In this document: positions 35,976 through 45,259 of the stretch, in pieces
Layout: the number at the start of each line of letters is the position of its first letter
How positions within the stretch are numbered: position 1 is the first letter of the stretch
Source of the DNA: JAVBJN01 sp031546985
Lineage (GTDB): Bacteria; Bacteroidota; Bacteroidia; Chitinophagales; Chitinophagaceae
Direction of reading: 5' to 3'
NCBI GenBank assembly: GCA_031546985.1
Contig: JAVBJN010000056.1
Coordinates: forward strand, 1-64,000
Length of the DNA stretch: 64,000 bases
Notes under the pieces: model-generated
Database searches by the model: none
What the model saw: only the letters and a program-made list of their open reading frames with translations
What the model was told of the DNA's origin: nothing
Position numbers and translations under genes: made by a program

Positions 35976-37199
35976 ATGTCAAACAGAGTAGTTATTACAG
36001 GATTGGGTATTTACAGCTGCTTAGGCAAAAACCTGGCAGAGGTAAAAGACTCTTTATATACAGGTCGTTCGGGCATCATTTTTGATCCCCGCCGCAAAGA
36101 AATGGGATACCGCTCGGGCCTCACCGGTTACGTAGAGCGGCCCAATCTGAAAGGCATTCTCGACCGCCGTGCCCGCATTATGATGCCCGAAGAGGCCGAT
36201 TATGCTTATGTGGCTACGGTAGAAGCCTTGCAGACTGCCGGGTTGGACCAGGATTTTCTGGATCGCAACGAAGTAGGTATCATTTACGGCAACGACAGCT
36301 CGGCCCAGGCCGTGATCGAAGGCATGGATATGATACGGGAAAAGAAAGATACCACCCTTATCGGGTCGGGATCGGTGTTCCAGGTGCTCAACAGCACCGT
36401 AACCATGAACCTGGCTACCATTTTTAAGCTCAAAGGCATCAATTTTACCATCAGCGCGGCTTGCGCCAGCGGCTCGCACTCGATTGGTATGGGCTATATG
36501 TTTATCAAAAACGGTTTGCAGGATACGGTAATCTGCGGCGGTGCCCAGGAAACCAATATCTACAGCATGCCCAATTTTGACGCCCTTTCGGTGTTTTCGT
36601 TAAGAGAAGACGAGCCTACCAAAGCCTCCCGCCCGTTCGACCGCGACCGCGACGGACTGGTACCTGGCGGTGGAGCGGCAACTGTAATTCTCGAAAGCCT
36701 GGAAAGTGCACAGCGCAGAGGCGCCAATATTTTGGGAGAAGTAATTGGGTATGGCTTTTCGTCTAATGGCGGCCATATCTCCAACCCCAGTGTAGAAGGT
36801 CCGGTACGTTCGCTGCAAAAAGCATTGAAAGACGCGGGTTTGGCAGCGGCTGATGTGCCATACATTAACGCCCACGCCACCTCTACGCCAGCCGGCGATG
36901 TGAGCGAGGCCAGGGCCATTCACGAGGTATTTGGCAGCAGCAGGCCGCTGGTAAGCTCTACCAAGAGCATGACCGGCCACGAATGCTGGATGGCGGGTGC
37001 TAGTGAGGTGGTATACAGCATGTTAATGATGCAAAATGGTTTTATTGCACCCAATATTAACCTGGAGAATCCCGATGAGGACTCTGCTAAGCTCAACATA
37101 GCCACTTCTACCATTAATCAGGAATTTGACTTATTTTTGTCTAATTCTTTTGGTTTTGGGGGTACTAATTCTTCCTTAATCGTTAAAAAGTGGAAATAG
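35976..37199 (+). CDS. 3-oxoacyl-ACP synthase (KAS I/II type), pigment cluster
   Basis: 407 residues with the full Cys-His-His set: C163 in SAACASGSHSIG, His in YINAHATSTPAGD, and His in KSMTGHECWMAGA, ending SFGFGGTNSSLI. An intact elongating ketosynthase. Its counterpart in characterised aryl polyene loci is the FabB/FabF-like ApeR. It is followed by an ACP gene (17 bases) and then an acyltransferase gene that overlaps the ACP. Distinct from the KS/CLF pair of block 2, so at least three active ketosynthases serve this cluster. Confidence 0.88.
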   Translation: MSNRVVITGLGIYSCLGKNLAEVKDSLYTGRSGIIFDPRRKEMGYRSGLTGYVERPNLKGILDRRARIMMPEEADYAYVATVEALQTAGLDQDFLDRNEVGIIYGNDSSAQAVIEGMDMIREKKDTTLIGSGSVFQVLNSTVTMNLATIFKLKGINFTISAACASGSHSIGMGYMFIKNGLQDTVICGGAQETNIYSMPNFDALSVFSLREDEPTKASRPFDRDRDGLVPGGGAATVILESLESAQRRGANILGEVIGYGFSSNGGHISNPSVEGPVRSLQKALKDAGLAAADVPYINAHATSTPAGDVSEARAIHEVFGSSRPLVSSTKSMTGHECWMAGASEVVYSMLMMQNGFIAPNINLENPDEDSAKLNIATSTINQEFDLFLSNSFGFGGTNSSLIVKKWK

Positions 37200-37216
37200 T
37201 ATAAATTTCGTAGTAT

Positions 37217-37474
37217 ATGTCAGAACAGCAGATTATTGAGCGTATTAACGGTTTTATGGTAGAAGATTTTGAGGTGGAACCGGAAGCTATTACGCCCGAT
37301 GCTGACCTTAAAAAGACCCTGGACCTCGACAGCCTGGATTATATAGACCTGGTGGTGGTGATTGAAAGCAATTTTGGCTTTAAGGTAAAACCCGAAGATT
37401 TTCAGGGTATGATTACCGTTCAGGATTTTTACAATTATGTTATCCAGAGAGTAAACAGTAAAGTTTCTGCCTGA
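37217..37474 (+). CDS. Acyl carrier protein, pigment cluster block 1
   Basis: 85 residues. The phosphopantetheine attachment Ser is S39 in LDLDSLDYIDLVVVIE, with an acidic helix II and the FGFKVKPEDF tail. It would carry the growing aryl polyene chain. The stop TGA overlaps the ATG of the next gene (TGATG), which implies coupled translation with the acyltransferase. Confidence 0.9.
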   Translation: MSEQQIIERINGFMVEDFEVEPEAITPDADLKKTLDLDSLDYIDLVVVIESNFGFKVKPEDFQGMITVQDFYNYVIQRVNSKVSA

Positions 37475-38355
37475 TGGCAAAATGGCGTGGCCAGTCTAAA
37501 GGAAACAGACTGGGTTACAAGATATTTGTAGGATTATTACAAAATGCCGGCGTTCGTCCGGCATATTTTTTATTGTACTTCGTGGCAGCGTATTACTGGC
37601 TTTGCTCCTGGCAATCGTCGCGCCACATGTATGCCTATTTCACCAAACACCTGGGCTGGGCGCCGCTTAAGTCCATCCTGGCCCTGTACCGCAACTATTT
37701 CGTATTTGGCCAAACGCTTATCGACCGCATTGTGGTGATGAGCGGAGCCGATAATTCGTTTACTTTCGATTTTGATGGCGAAGACAACCTGCGCCAGATG
37801 GTACGCGACGGCAAAGGTGGCATGCTCATCAGCGCCCATTTGGGCAATTGGGAGATTGCAGGCCATTTGCTCAAGCGCCTCGATGCTAAGGTGAATATTG
37901 TGATGTACGAAGGCGAAAAAGAAAAACTCAAAGCTTACCTCGATAAGATCAAAGGCCCCTTTAGCTTTAATATCATTGGTATTGGCGATGATCTGAGCCA
38001 TATATACGCCATAGCCGACGCGCTCAAGCGCAATGAACTGGTGTGTATGCATGCCGATCGTTTTACTGAAGGCAGCCGTAGTATAGCTGCTGAATTTTTG
38101 GGCCAGGAAGCCCGTTTTCCGCTGGGGCCTTTTGCCATCAGCACCAAATTAAGAGCGCCGGTTAGTTATGTATTTGCCTTTAAAGAATCGGCTACACACT
38201 ACCACTTCTTCTCCTCTCCGGTAAAAGAGTATACCAACTCCCGCCAGGATATGCAAACCATGCTGCACGATTACATTGGTGAGCTGCATGTAAAAGTGAA
38301 ACAGTATCCCTTGCAGTGGTTTAATTATTACGATTTCTGGAGTAAGTCTCAATAG
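37474..38355 (+). CDS. LpxL/HtrB-type lysophospholipid/lipid acyltransferase
   Basis: 293 residues. A hydrophobic N-terminal segment (YFLLYFVAAYYWLCSW) precedes the HX4E catalytic pair: H122 and E127 in SAHLGNWEIAGH. Later LKRNELVCMHADRFTEGSR and AEFLGQEARFPLGPFAIS fit the family. These membrane-associated enzymes transfer acyl groups from ACP to a hydroxyl. In aryl polyene clusters such an enzyme attaches the polyene to a lipid carrier; here it may do the same, or esterify a resorcinol in a flexirubin. Coupled to the upstream ACP. Confidence 0.85.
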   Translation: MAKWRGQSKGNRLGYKIFVGLLQNAGVRPAYFLLYFVAAYYWLCSWQSSRHMYAYFTKHLGWAPLKSILALYRNYFVFGQTLIDRIVVMSGADNSFTFDFDGEDNLRQMVRDGKGGMLISAHLGNWEIAGHLLKRLDAKVNIVMYEGEKEKLKAYLDKIKGPFSFNIIGIGDDLSHIYAIADALKRNELVCMHADRFTEGSRSIAAEFLGQEARFPLGPFAISTKLRAPVSYVFAFKESATHYHFFSSPVKEYTNSRQDMQTMLHDYIGELHVKVKQYPLQWFNYYDFWSKSQ

Positions 38356-38448
38356 ATGCGCTCATAAAACACTTCGGCGAAATCTGCGTGGCTTTTCATC
38401 TGCGGAAAATGAATAGCAGGTATCCCAATAAGCGTGCACCATTTGATA

Positions 38449-38482
38449 ATTTTCAGGGTATATTAGTCCTGAAAATATTTTT
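38449..38482 (+). terminator. Hairpin at the end of block 1
   Basis: ATTTTCAGG (38449-38457) pairs with CCTGAAAAT (38468-38476), followed by ATTTTT. It lies 93 bases after the acyltransferase stop and only seven bases before the next ATG, so it may end block 1 or fold in the leader of the next gene. A copy of the AAATCTGCGTGG repeat lies just upstream (38383 on). Confidence 0.5.
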
Positions 38483-38483
38483 C

Positions 38484-38849
38484 ATGCAACTCTCCGACCA
38501 ACATAAAGCCATTGCCCTAAACTGGTTTAAGGCGTTTAACGAACACCTTCTCGAAAATTTGCTGGCGCTGTACCACGACAAAGCCGAGCATTACAGTCCC
38601 AAACTTAAAATACGCCTGCCCGAAACCAACGGACTCGTAAGCGGCAAGCCCGCGCTGCGCAGCTGGTGGCAGGATGCCTTTGACCGCTTACCCGAATTGC
38701 ATTACGAAGTAACTACGCTTACCGCCGATAACGACCGCGTGTTTATGGAATACATTCGCCAGGTGCCCGGCGAAGCCGATATGCTCGTGGCCGAAGTACT
38801 GGAGATTAAAGATGGACTTATTGTAGCATCACGGGTATATCATGGGTAA
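38484..38849 (+). CDS. NTF2/SnoaL-like protein
   Basis: 121 residues from the ATG at 38484 (MQLSDQHKAIALNWFKAFNEHLLENLLALY). The pattern of a first helix, then YHDKAEHYSPKL, then GLVSGKPALRSWWQDAFDRLPELHYEV and a C-terminal VYHG fits the cone-shaped NTF2 fold used by SnoaL cyclases and many small-ligand-binding proteins. Function is unknown. An upstream in-frame start would include the hairpin and is rejected. It begins the run of non-pigment genes that splits the cluster. Confidence 0.72.
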   Translation: MQLSDQHKAIALNWFKAFNEHLLENLLALYHDKAEHYSPKLKIRLPETNGLVSGKPALRSWWQDAFDRLPELHYEVTTLTADNDRVFMEYIRQVPGEADMLVAEVLEIKDGLIVASRVYHG

Positions 38850-38858
38850 AAAACACTT

Positions 38859-39695
38859 ATGAGTGTAATACTGTTTGTAATACTGCTGGTGGCACTTACC
38901 GCTGTTTTTACAGCACTGGGTAATGCCCGTGACAACCTGTATGGCAAACCTTTTGGCAAGGTGGATAGATGGGTGACGCGCGGCCTCGCGCTGGCTGATG
39001 TACAGCGGCTGCAAATAAATAGACCGGTATGGGATGCCAATCATTGGCACCCGGTGTTGGTAAAGCACCTGGTATTTTACCAAAACCTTACCGACGGGCA
39101 GCAGTTACTGTTTCGTACCAGAATGGAAGCCTTTTTATACCGGGTACCCATCACTCCTGTAAGTTTTGAGCTGGTAGAGCGCGATTATATTTTTGTAGCA
39201 GCCAGTGCCATTGTTCCGGTGTTTTTCTTAAAAGAATGGATGTATCCGCAGTTGAAAGAAGTCATTATGCATTCCTCGGCCTTTGGAACTTTCGAAAATG
39301 GGCAAGGGCAGCATATGCATACTGTGGGGCTTACCGGCACACAAAAACTAAGCGGTATCGTGTACCTGGCACGCGATGTATTGTGGGCCGATATCATGCA
39401 GCATAAACCTTCTAACGTGGCCATTCATGAATTTGTACATGTACTCGACTTGCAGGATGGCCAGATGGATGGCGTACCCCTGGCCTTGCTGAGCGAACAG
39501 ATGATAGATCCCTGGGTAGAGCTTATGCTGCGCGAAACCCAGCAATTGCAAGGCGTAGATGATTATGCCCGGGAAAGTCCTGCCGAATTTCTGGCCGTAC
39601 TCAGCGAGTACTTTTTTACCCGGCCTGTGCGCATGCAGCAATCACATCCCCGCTTGTATGAAATGATGCGCCGGATGTATGGACCACAAGTGTAG
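38859..39695 (+). CDS. MtfA-like zinc metallopeptidase (M90 family)
   Basis: 278 residues. A hydrophobic N-terminal helix (VILFVILLVALTAVFTAL) may anchor it. The zinc motif HExxH is H190-E191-xx-H194 in IHEFVHVLDLQDGQMDG, with a third ligand Glu in SPAEFLAVLSEYFF. In Escherichia coli MtfA binds the glucose repressor Mlc and regulates phosphotransferase genes, but no Mlc is seen here, so the substrate is unknown. It lies ten bases after the NTF2-like gene; ends at a terminator. Confidence 0.85.
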   Translation: MSVILFVILLVALTAVFTALGNARDNLYGKPFGKVDRWVTRGLALADVQRLQINRPVWDANHWHPVLVKHLVFYQNLTDGQQLLFRTRMEAFLYRVPITPVSFELVERDYIFVAASAIVPVFFLKEWMYPQLKEVIMHSSAFGTFENGQGQHMHTVGLTGTQKLSGIVYLARDVLWADIMQHKPSNVAIHEFVHVLDLQDGQMDGVPLALLSEQMIDPWVELMLRETQQLQGVDDYARESPAEFLAVLSEYFFTRPVRMQQSHPRLYEMMRRMYGPQV

Positions 39696-39718
39696 TCAAT
39701 AACCGCATATAGTACTTA

Positions 39719-39748
39719 AATGCCTTCGTATATCGGAGGCGTTTTTTA
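39719..39748 (+). terminator. Terminator after the MtfA-like gene
   Basis: 10-bp stem with wobbles (39719-39728 with 39734-39743) followed by TTTTTT. The 327-base gap to the next gene (39696-40022) holds nothing else I can support; it is AT-rich near 39780-39850. Confidence 0.7.
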
Positions 39749-40022
39749 TGTTCGGTTATCTATGAAATAATGGCAATCGTATAGTGTTGTGATTCTATAA
39801 TAGAATATAGATTTTTTAACTTAATATTATACAGCTATTCCAATCAAATAAGATTTGCCCCGGTATTGGGTATCCATATTCATAAAAACAATAACCCGGT
39901 AAACCAGTTAAACGGCGGTTGTATGCTCCCGGCAGGCATCGCTCTCCGCAACGTATCGGCATTCAAAATTGTATCGCATTAGTGTCTCTTGTTTACCTCT
40001 TTTAAACCTAATAATGTTTTAT

Positions 40023-41618
40023 ATGAGAAAGATCTGTCACATTGATGTTAGTCTTGCTTCCGGGAGAAGCCAGAAACTAAGCCCCTCGCGGCTGTTGGTT
40101 GCTTTGCTTGTAAGTGGAATTGCACTGTCTGGCTGCGGCGGAGCAGCTACCGAAAACAAACATGCCGGTGCTGCTCCTGAAGCAACAACCCAATCCGGCG
40201 GCGGTACAGACGGCCACGGCTGGATTGGTACCGGAAAAATAAAATCGCGGCTGGGCGAATTTGAATTTAAAAACGGTTACCCCACTGAAGAGGCCACTAA
40301 AAAATTGAACGAAACACTGGTTTACAGCCGGGCACTGGAAGCGTATATGGACCAGATGCACGCCGTATCGTGGTACAATGTATGGAAAGGTGTGGCTGTG
40401 GCCGGCAGTGCTACTCCCAACCAAATGGTGATATGGGAAACCTTAATGGATGGACAAACCTTGCTGCTTACCGGCAATACCGAAACGGTTTACGGCCTGG
40501 CATCGTTCGATCTTAAACGTGATGGCCCGTTGGTGGTAGAAGTACCACCTATGATGCTGGGTGGCATTAACGATATGTGGCAGAATGAAATTGCAGGCAT
40601 TGGTCCCACCGGAGAAGACAAAGGCAAGGGTGGCAAATTTCTGTTGTTGCCGCCCGCGTATGCCGGCAATGTGCCCAAAGGTTATATGGTGCTCAAATGC
40701 CCTACCTACAGGGTCAGTCTTGGTGTAAGAGGATTTTTGCAGGATGGTAAACCCGATCACGCGGTAGCGTTGATGAAATCGACCAAAGTGTATCCGCTGA
40801 GCCAGGCCGCCAGTCCTGCGGCCATGACTTTTGTAAACGGGTCGGGTAAGGAAGTAAGTACCGTGTTTTCTGATAATTATAACTTTTTTGAAGACCTGGC
40901 TACACTCGTGGCCGATGAGCCAGACGATCGTTTGCGCACCGACGAACGTTTTTTACTTGCATCTATTGGCATCGAAAAAGGAAAACCTTTTCAGCCCGAT
41001 GCCGACCGCAAAGCCTTGCTGGAAGATGCTGCGCGTACCGCTTCTGCCATGGCAAGAGCCAACAGTTATGCCTCTACCGATACCGCACGCATGGTCTATA
41101 GCGACCGGCGCTGGGAATGGGCCTTTATTGGCGGCAGTGCTAGCTGGGATTCGCAGGGTTATGTAAACACCGATCGCCGTGCGGGTTTTGCCTACATCGC
41201 CATTGGAATGTCGCCCGCTATGGTTAAAAAGATTGTAGGTGGCGGCTCCCAGTATTTATGGACACCACGCGATGCCAGCGGCAATTTCCTGGACGGGGCT
41301 AAAAACTATGTTTTGCACATACCCGGCAATATTCCGGTAAAAAATTTCTGGTCTATTGTAGTGTATGATGCGCAAAGCCGTTCTATTCTCCGCAATGGCC
41401 AGCCCTTCCCGTCTGTGAGTCCGTATAGCGGCCCGCAAGCCAATGCTGACGGGTCTGTAGATGTATATTTTGGTCCCGATAAACCACAAGGCAAAGAGAA
41501 GAACTGGATCAAAACCGATGCGGGTAAAGGTTGGTTTACACTGTTCCGCTTTTATGGCCCACTGGAGCCCTTCTTCGACAAAAGCTGGAAACCAGATGAT
41601 ATTAAGGAAGTAAAATAA
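40023..41618 (+). CDS. DUF1254/DUF1214 lipoprotein
   Basis: 531 residues from the ATG at 40023. The leader ends in a lipobox (IALSGC), so it is probably an outer-membrane or periplasmic lipoprotein; the long basic stretch before the hydrophobic core is unusual. The N-terminal half matches DUF1254 (FEFKNGYPTEEATKKLNETLVYSRALEAYMDQM) and the C-terminal half DUF1214 (YLWTPRDASGNFLDGAKNYVLHIPGNIPVKNFWSIVVYD, then SPYSGPQANADGSVDVYFGP). Function is unknown despite wide occurrence. It stands alone between terminators in the inserted segment. Confidence 0.85.
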   Translation: MRKICHIDVSLASGRSQKLSPSRLLVALLVSGIALSGCGGAATENKHAGAAPEATTQSGGGTDGHGWIGTGKIKSRLGEFEFKNGYPTEEATKKLNETLVYSRALEAYMDQMHAVSWYNVWKGVAVAGSATPNQMVIWETLMDGQTLLLTGNTETVYGLASFDLKRDGPLVVEVPPMMLGGINDMWQNEIAGIGPTGEDKGKGGKFLLLPPAYAGNVPKGYMVLKCPTYRVSLGVRGFLQDGKPDHAVALMKSTKVYPLSQAASPAAMTFVNGSGKEVSTVFSDNYNFFEDLATLVADEPDDRLRTDERFLLASIGIEKGKPFQPDADRKALLEDAARTASAMARANSYASTDTARMVYSDRRWEWAFIGGSASWDSQGYVNTDRRAGFAYIAIGMSPAMVKKIVGGGSQYLWTPRDASGNFLDGAKNYVLHIPGNIPVKNFWSIVVYDAQSRSILRNGQPFPSVSPYSGPQANADGSVDVYFGPDKPQGKEKNWIKTDAGKGWFTLFRFYGPLEPFFDKSWKPDDIKEVK

Positions 41619-41788
41619 GCCGGTTGTTTTCAAAATACCGTTAAAAAACGGTACCGTACATGGTTTTCAACGATTATCATTGTACCATCAACCGATAGTT
41701 ACCCATCCCAAACTATTAGATGCCGCAAAAGTGGTGTCTTCTGTTACCGCACTTTCGTTCATGAAAGGCTACTGATGAGTTAGTAGAG

Positions 41789-41821
41789 CAGCTTCCCGCT
41801 AAAACGGGGAGCTGTTTTTTT
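41789..41821 (+). terminator. Terminator after the DUF1254 gene
   Basis: 10-bp stem with one wobble (CAGCTTCCCG at 41789-41798 with 41805-41814) followed by seven T. It lies 170 bases after the stop. Confidence 0.75.
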
Positions 41822-41873
41822 ATCGTTTGCCTCGCATTTGATCTCCTCCGCATTTCCCCTTACCTTTCCGCCC

Positions 41874-42410
41874 ATGAAAAAGAAATCGAATCTTAACAAG
41901 CTCCTGCAAGAGCTTACCAAAGAAGAGCTTATTGCCGAGATCGAAAAGATCTGCGATAAGTTTGAAGTGGTAAAAGATTATTTCCAGATCGATCTTACCG
42001 GCGATACGGCTGCGTATGTAGCGCAAACCCGCAAAAAAATCGAAGGGCAGTTTCATACCAGCAAGGGCAAAAAACGCAATCCCAAAGCGTCGCGGCTTAA
42101 TAAGATCATTACCGATTTTGAAGTCATTTCCATTTATAAAGAAGACATCATTACGCTGCTGCTGTTTCGTGTAGCAGAGACGGGTAAGTTTATAGCACGG
42201 TACGATTATACGTTACCAGCCTTACTGCAATCCAATATCAGGGCTTTTGCCAGAGCCTGTTCGCTTATCGAAACCGAAGGGTTGCAGGAGCGATATAAAG
42301 CAGATTGCGCCGCCATTTGCCAGCAGGGCCGCTCCATTTATTATGAAGGAGAACTGGAAGATGTTTATTTTAGTTGCTTCAACGAAGCGCCTCCCGTTCA
42401 GCGGAGATAA
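41874..42410 (+). CDS. DUF6155 family protein
   Basis: 178 residues from the ATG at 41874 (MKKKSNLNKLLQELTKEELIAEIEKICDKFE). A basic, helical soluble protein with a region GKKRNPKASRLNKIITDFEV typical of the DUF6155 family. No enzymatic motif is visible and the function is not known. Seventeen bases separate it from the next gene. An upstream start would lie in the terminator region and is rejected. Confidence 0.7.
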   Translation: MKKKSNLNKLLQELTKEELIAEIEKICDKFEVVKDYFQIDLTGDTAAYVAQTRKKIEGQFHTSKGKKRNPKASRLNKIITDFEVISIYKEDIITLLLFRVAETGKFIARYDYTLPALLQSNIRAFARACSLIETEGLQERYKADCAAICQQGRSIYYEGELEDVYFSCFNEAPPVQRR

Positions 42411-42426
42411 CCCAATATTGTCTTTT

Positions 42427-44208
42427 ATGCGTATAACTATGAAATCGGCCATGGCCACCACCATGCTTTGCGGTGTGCTGGCTTCCTGCGGTAATAACGG
42501 CACTACCTCTGCCGCAAAGGAAGACCAGAACCAACGTTTTGATGCCTATAAAGAAGGTTTTGTAACCTCATTGTGGAAAGTATATCCCGGATGGGCCAGC
42601 GGCCAGGGATACCACAAGTATGATAGCGTATTGGTGGTGCCCGACGCGGCATCGCGCCAAAAGGAACTGGACTTTGCCAAAGCCAATCTCGATTCGCTTA
42701 AGCAATTCGACGAGGGCAAACTGTCGGACAACAACCGCACCGATCTGAAGATGATTGAAAACCAGCTTCAGGCCACCATCTGGTCTGCAAACGATCAGAA
42801 ATCATATGAGTGGAACCCCTCCGATTATAATGTATGCGGCAGCTTTGCCGAAATGCTCAACGGCAATTACGACTCGCTCGATACCCGCCTGCACAATATT
42901 GGCATACGCATGGCTGCTGTGCCTGCTTATTACGAAGCCGCTAAGCAAAATATTAAGAACCCAACAGTAGAGCATACCCAGCTCGCCATAGAGCAAAACC
43001 TCGGTGGTATTTCTGTATTTGAAGTGGACCTGAAATCGGCTTTGGCCAAATCTCATTTACCCGAGGCAGAGAAGCAGGAGATAGGCACCCGTGCCCAGGC
43101 TGCTGTAGCCGCCATTAAAAGTTATGCCGATTGGTTGAAACAATTGAAGAATGACCAGCCGCGCAGTTTCCGTTTGGGTAAGGATTTGTATGCTAAGAAA
43201 TTCGATTTCGATATACAGAGTGGCTACACGGTAGACCAGGTATACGACAAAGCCATTGCCCATAAAAAAGACCTGCACCAGAAAATGGCTGCCCTGGCGG
43301 TGCAATTGTGGCCTAAGTATATGGGTACGGCTCCTGCGCCAACCGATACGTTGCAACTCATTCGCCAGGTAATTGATAAGATCTCGCTGAAACACGCACA
43401 GCCCAATGGTTTCCAGGCGGCTATCGAAAAGCAGATTCCGGTGCTGGTAGCGTTTATCAAAAAGAAAGACCTTATTTACATCGATCCTGCCAAGCCATTG
43501 GTGGTGCGTCGTGAGCCCGATTATATGGCGGGTGTGGCCGGTGCCTCTATCAGCGCGCCTGGTCCCTACGATAAAAATGGCAACACATATTACAATGTAG
43601 GCAGCCTCAATGGTTGGCCTAAAGAGCAGGCAGAGAGTTACCTGCGTGAGTACAACAATTACACCCTGCAGATCCTCAATATCCACGAAGCCATTCCTGG
43701 GCACTATACCCAGTTGGTTTACAGCAACCAGTCGCCTAGTATCATCAAAGCCATTCTGGGCAATGGTGCTATGATCGAAGGCTGGGCCGTGTATACCGAA
43801 AAAATGATGCTCGAAAACGGTTACGGCAGCGAAGATGGCAGCGATCAGCCTAGTCCCGAAATGATGCTGATGTATTACAAATGGAACCTGCGCAGCACCT
43901 GCAACACCATTCTCGATTACAGCGTGCATGTAAAAGATATGACCAAAGAGCAGGGCATGAACCTGCTGGTAAACGAAGCTTTTCAGCAGCAGGCCGAAGC
44001 CGAAGGTAAATGGAAACGGGTAACGGTGACCCAGGTGCAATTGTGCAGCTATTTTACCGGCTACACCGAAATCTACGACCTGCGCGAAGACCTGAAAAAG
44101 AAACTGGGCGACCGTTTTAACCTGAAACAGTTTCATGAAAAATTCCTCAGCTACGGCAGCGCTCCGGTTAAGTACATCCGCGAGTTGATGGAGAAAGAGT
44201 TTAAATAA
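42427..44208 (+). CDS. DUF885 family lipoprotein (putative metallopeptidase-like)
   Basis: 593 residues from the ATG at 42427; the one at 42439 is also possible. The leader ends in a lipobox (GVLASC), so it is exported. The C-terminal half holds NIHEAIPGHYTQL, an HEAxPGH motif that looks like a zinc-binding HExxxGH, then MIEGWAVYTEKMML, the second conserved block of DUF885. The family is distantly related to M32-like metallopeptidases, but activity is largely unproven. Gene overlaps nothing once the correct start is used; the longer frame from 42247 runs through the preceding gene and is rejected. Confidence 0.85.
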   Translation: MRITMKSAMATTMLCGVLASCGNNGTTSAAKEDQNQRFDAYKEGFVTSLWKVYPGWASGQGYHKYDSVLVVPDAASRQKELDFAKANLDSLKQFDEGKLSDNNRTDLKMIENQLQATIWSANDQKSYEWNPSDYNVCGSFAEMLNGNYDSLDTRLHNIGIRMAAVPAYYEAAKQNIKNPTVEHTQLAIEQNLGGISVFEVDLKSALAKSHLPEAEKQEIGTRAQAAVAAIKSYADWLKQLKNDQPRSFRLGKDLYAKKFDFDIQSGYTVDQVYDKAIAHKKDLHQKMAALAVQLWPKYMGTAPAPTDTLQLIRQVIDKISLKHAQPNGFQAAIEKQIPVLVAFIKKKDLIYIDPAKPLVVRREPDYMAGVAGASISAPGPYDKNGNTYYNVGSLNGWPKEQAESYLREYNNYTLQILNIHEAIPGHYTQLVYSNQSPSIIKAILGNGAMIEGWAVYTEKMMLENGYGSEDGSDQPSPEMMLMYYKWNLRSTCNTILDYSVHVKDMTKEQGMNLLVNEAFQQQAEAEGKWKRVTVTQVQLCSYFTGYTEIYDLREDLKKKLGDRFNLKQFHEKFLSYGSAPVKYIRELMEKEFK

Positions 44209-44231
44209 CAGACTTTGTTTTAAATGATATC

Positions 44232-44265
44232 AAAAAGCCTTCCTGTAACAACGGGGAGGCTTTTT
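44232..44265 (+). terminator. Terminator after the DUF885 gene
   Basis: 12-bp stem with one wobble (AAAAAGCCTTCC 44232-44243 with 44254-44265) ending in a T-run. Confidence 0.8.
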
Positions 44266-44280
44266 CTTTGGTGAGAATGA

Positions 44281-44441
44281 CCTGTCAGGTGCCTGTCCCG
44301 CTACTGCGGGGCGCAGGTACCTGAGAGAAGTGAGAAGTGAATGGTCAATGGGCACGAGGTAGACCTGCCAGCGCTTGTGCTCGCACCGCACATCTGCGAA
44401 ATCTGCGTGGTTTTTAGTCTGCGCGATCTGCGGGGAAACAC
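44281..44441. repeat. Cluster of dispersed intergenic repeats
   Basis: CCTGTCAGGTGCCTGTCCCGC-N4-GCGGG with an outer CAGGTACCTG arm (44281-44324), followed by AGAAGTGAGAAGTGAATGG, then ACATCTGCGAAATCTGCGTGG-type direct repeats (44390-44436) shared with the 57.8-58.3 kb array and with 38383. No gene is seen in this 261-base gap. Confidence 0.6.
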
Positions 44442-44469
44442 TAGCGCGTAGCTCATCTTAAATCAGGCA

Positions 44470-45084
44470 TCATACATCTTCTTCCAGTCTCGCTTTGGGC
44501 AAAATGATGAACAGCAAGGGAATAAGAATAAACATACCAATAGATAGATAAGGGCTTATAAAAGCCAGCACAACAGATGTGGCATACAACACCGGGCCGC
44601 CCAGGTATTTGCGTAAAACGCTTTTGCGTGTAGCTATTGGGATGGAATGATGCAGTTGCCCCGATTTAAAAGCCAGGTACCAGTATACACAGGTGCCGGA
44701 AACTGCTACCATCATCATTTCTGCTCCGTACACAACCGATGCTATTTTGGCCGTAGGGTATTCGCTGATAAACCTCGTAGGGAAGGGGATGAGGCAAATC
44801 CAGAATAGCAGAAACAGGTTCAGGTACTTGAGCGTAGGTGTATATTTTGTGATGAGCGACGACAGGTAATCGTGGTTGAGCCAGTAAATGGCTACTGTAA
44901 GAAAACTAAAGGCAAAAGCCAGGAAAGACGGAACAATATGCAACAGGCTCTGGCGAATCTCTGCCGTGGTTAAATGGCCCGAAAAGTCGGGCAGTTTAAT
45001 CTCCAGCACCAGCAAAGTGGCTACAATAGCAAATACGCCATCGGTAAGCGCATCCATCCGTTGGGCGTCTTTATCTGGCATCAT
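44470..45084 (-). CDS. TMEM175 (DUF1211) family potassium channel-like membrane protein
   Basis: 204 residues, six hydrophobic segments. The opening KDAQRMDALTDGVFAIVATLLVLEI is the TMEM175 motif, where the usual FSDGVFAI has LTDGVFAI. The bacterial proteins form tetrameric K+ channels with a small hydrophobic pore. It is the only gene of the inserted segment on the minus strand and is not obviously linked to the pigment genes. Confidence 0.85.
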   Translation of the reverse strand: MMPDKDAQRMDALTDGVFAIVATLLVLEIKLPDFSGHLTTAEIRQSLLHIVPSFLAFAFSFLTVAIYWLNHDYLSSLITKYTPTLKYLNLFLLFWICLIPFPTRFISEYPTAKIASVVYGAEMMMVAVSGTCVYWYLAFKSGQLHHSIPIATRKSVLRKYLGGPVLYATSVVLAFISPYLSIGMFILIPLLFIILPKARLEEDV

Positions 45085-45259
45085 AGTTGTCGGTTTGGGT
45101 CAATTGGTGCAATAAAATTATAAAATATCAAAATGTGTTTGACCCTTCATTGAGTATTGGCATCATTTGCCTGTTTATCCGGTTGTTAAAAACGGGTATC
45201 CCCCGGCTTATAATGTTATTTTGCCCATATATTGTTGTAATTTTCGCCCCTCAAAACCT

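Noticed and set aside
43057..44136. 359-residue minus-strand frame opposite the DUF885 gene
   Set aside because: Antisense shadow; the sense frame carries a lipobox and conserved HEAIPGH and EGWAVYTE motifs.
38356..45259. Mobile element or prophage explaining the inserted genes
   Set aside because: No integrase, transposase, inverted terminal repeats or tRNA attachment site could be seen; only dispersed repeats flank it.
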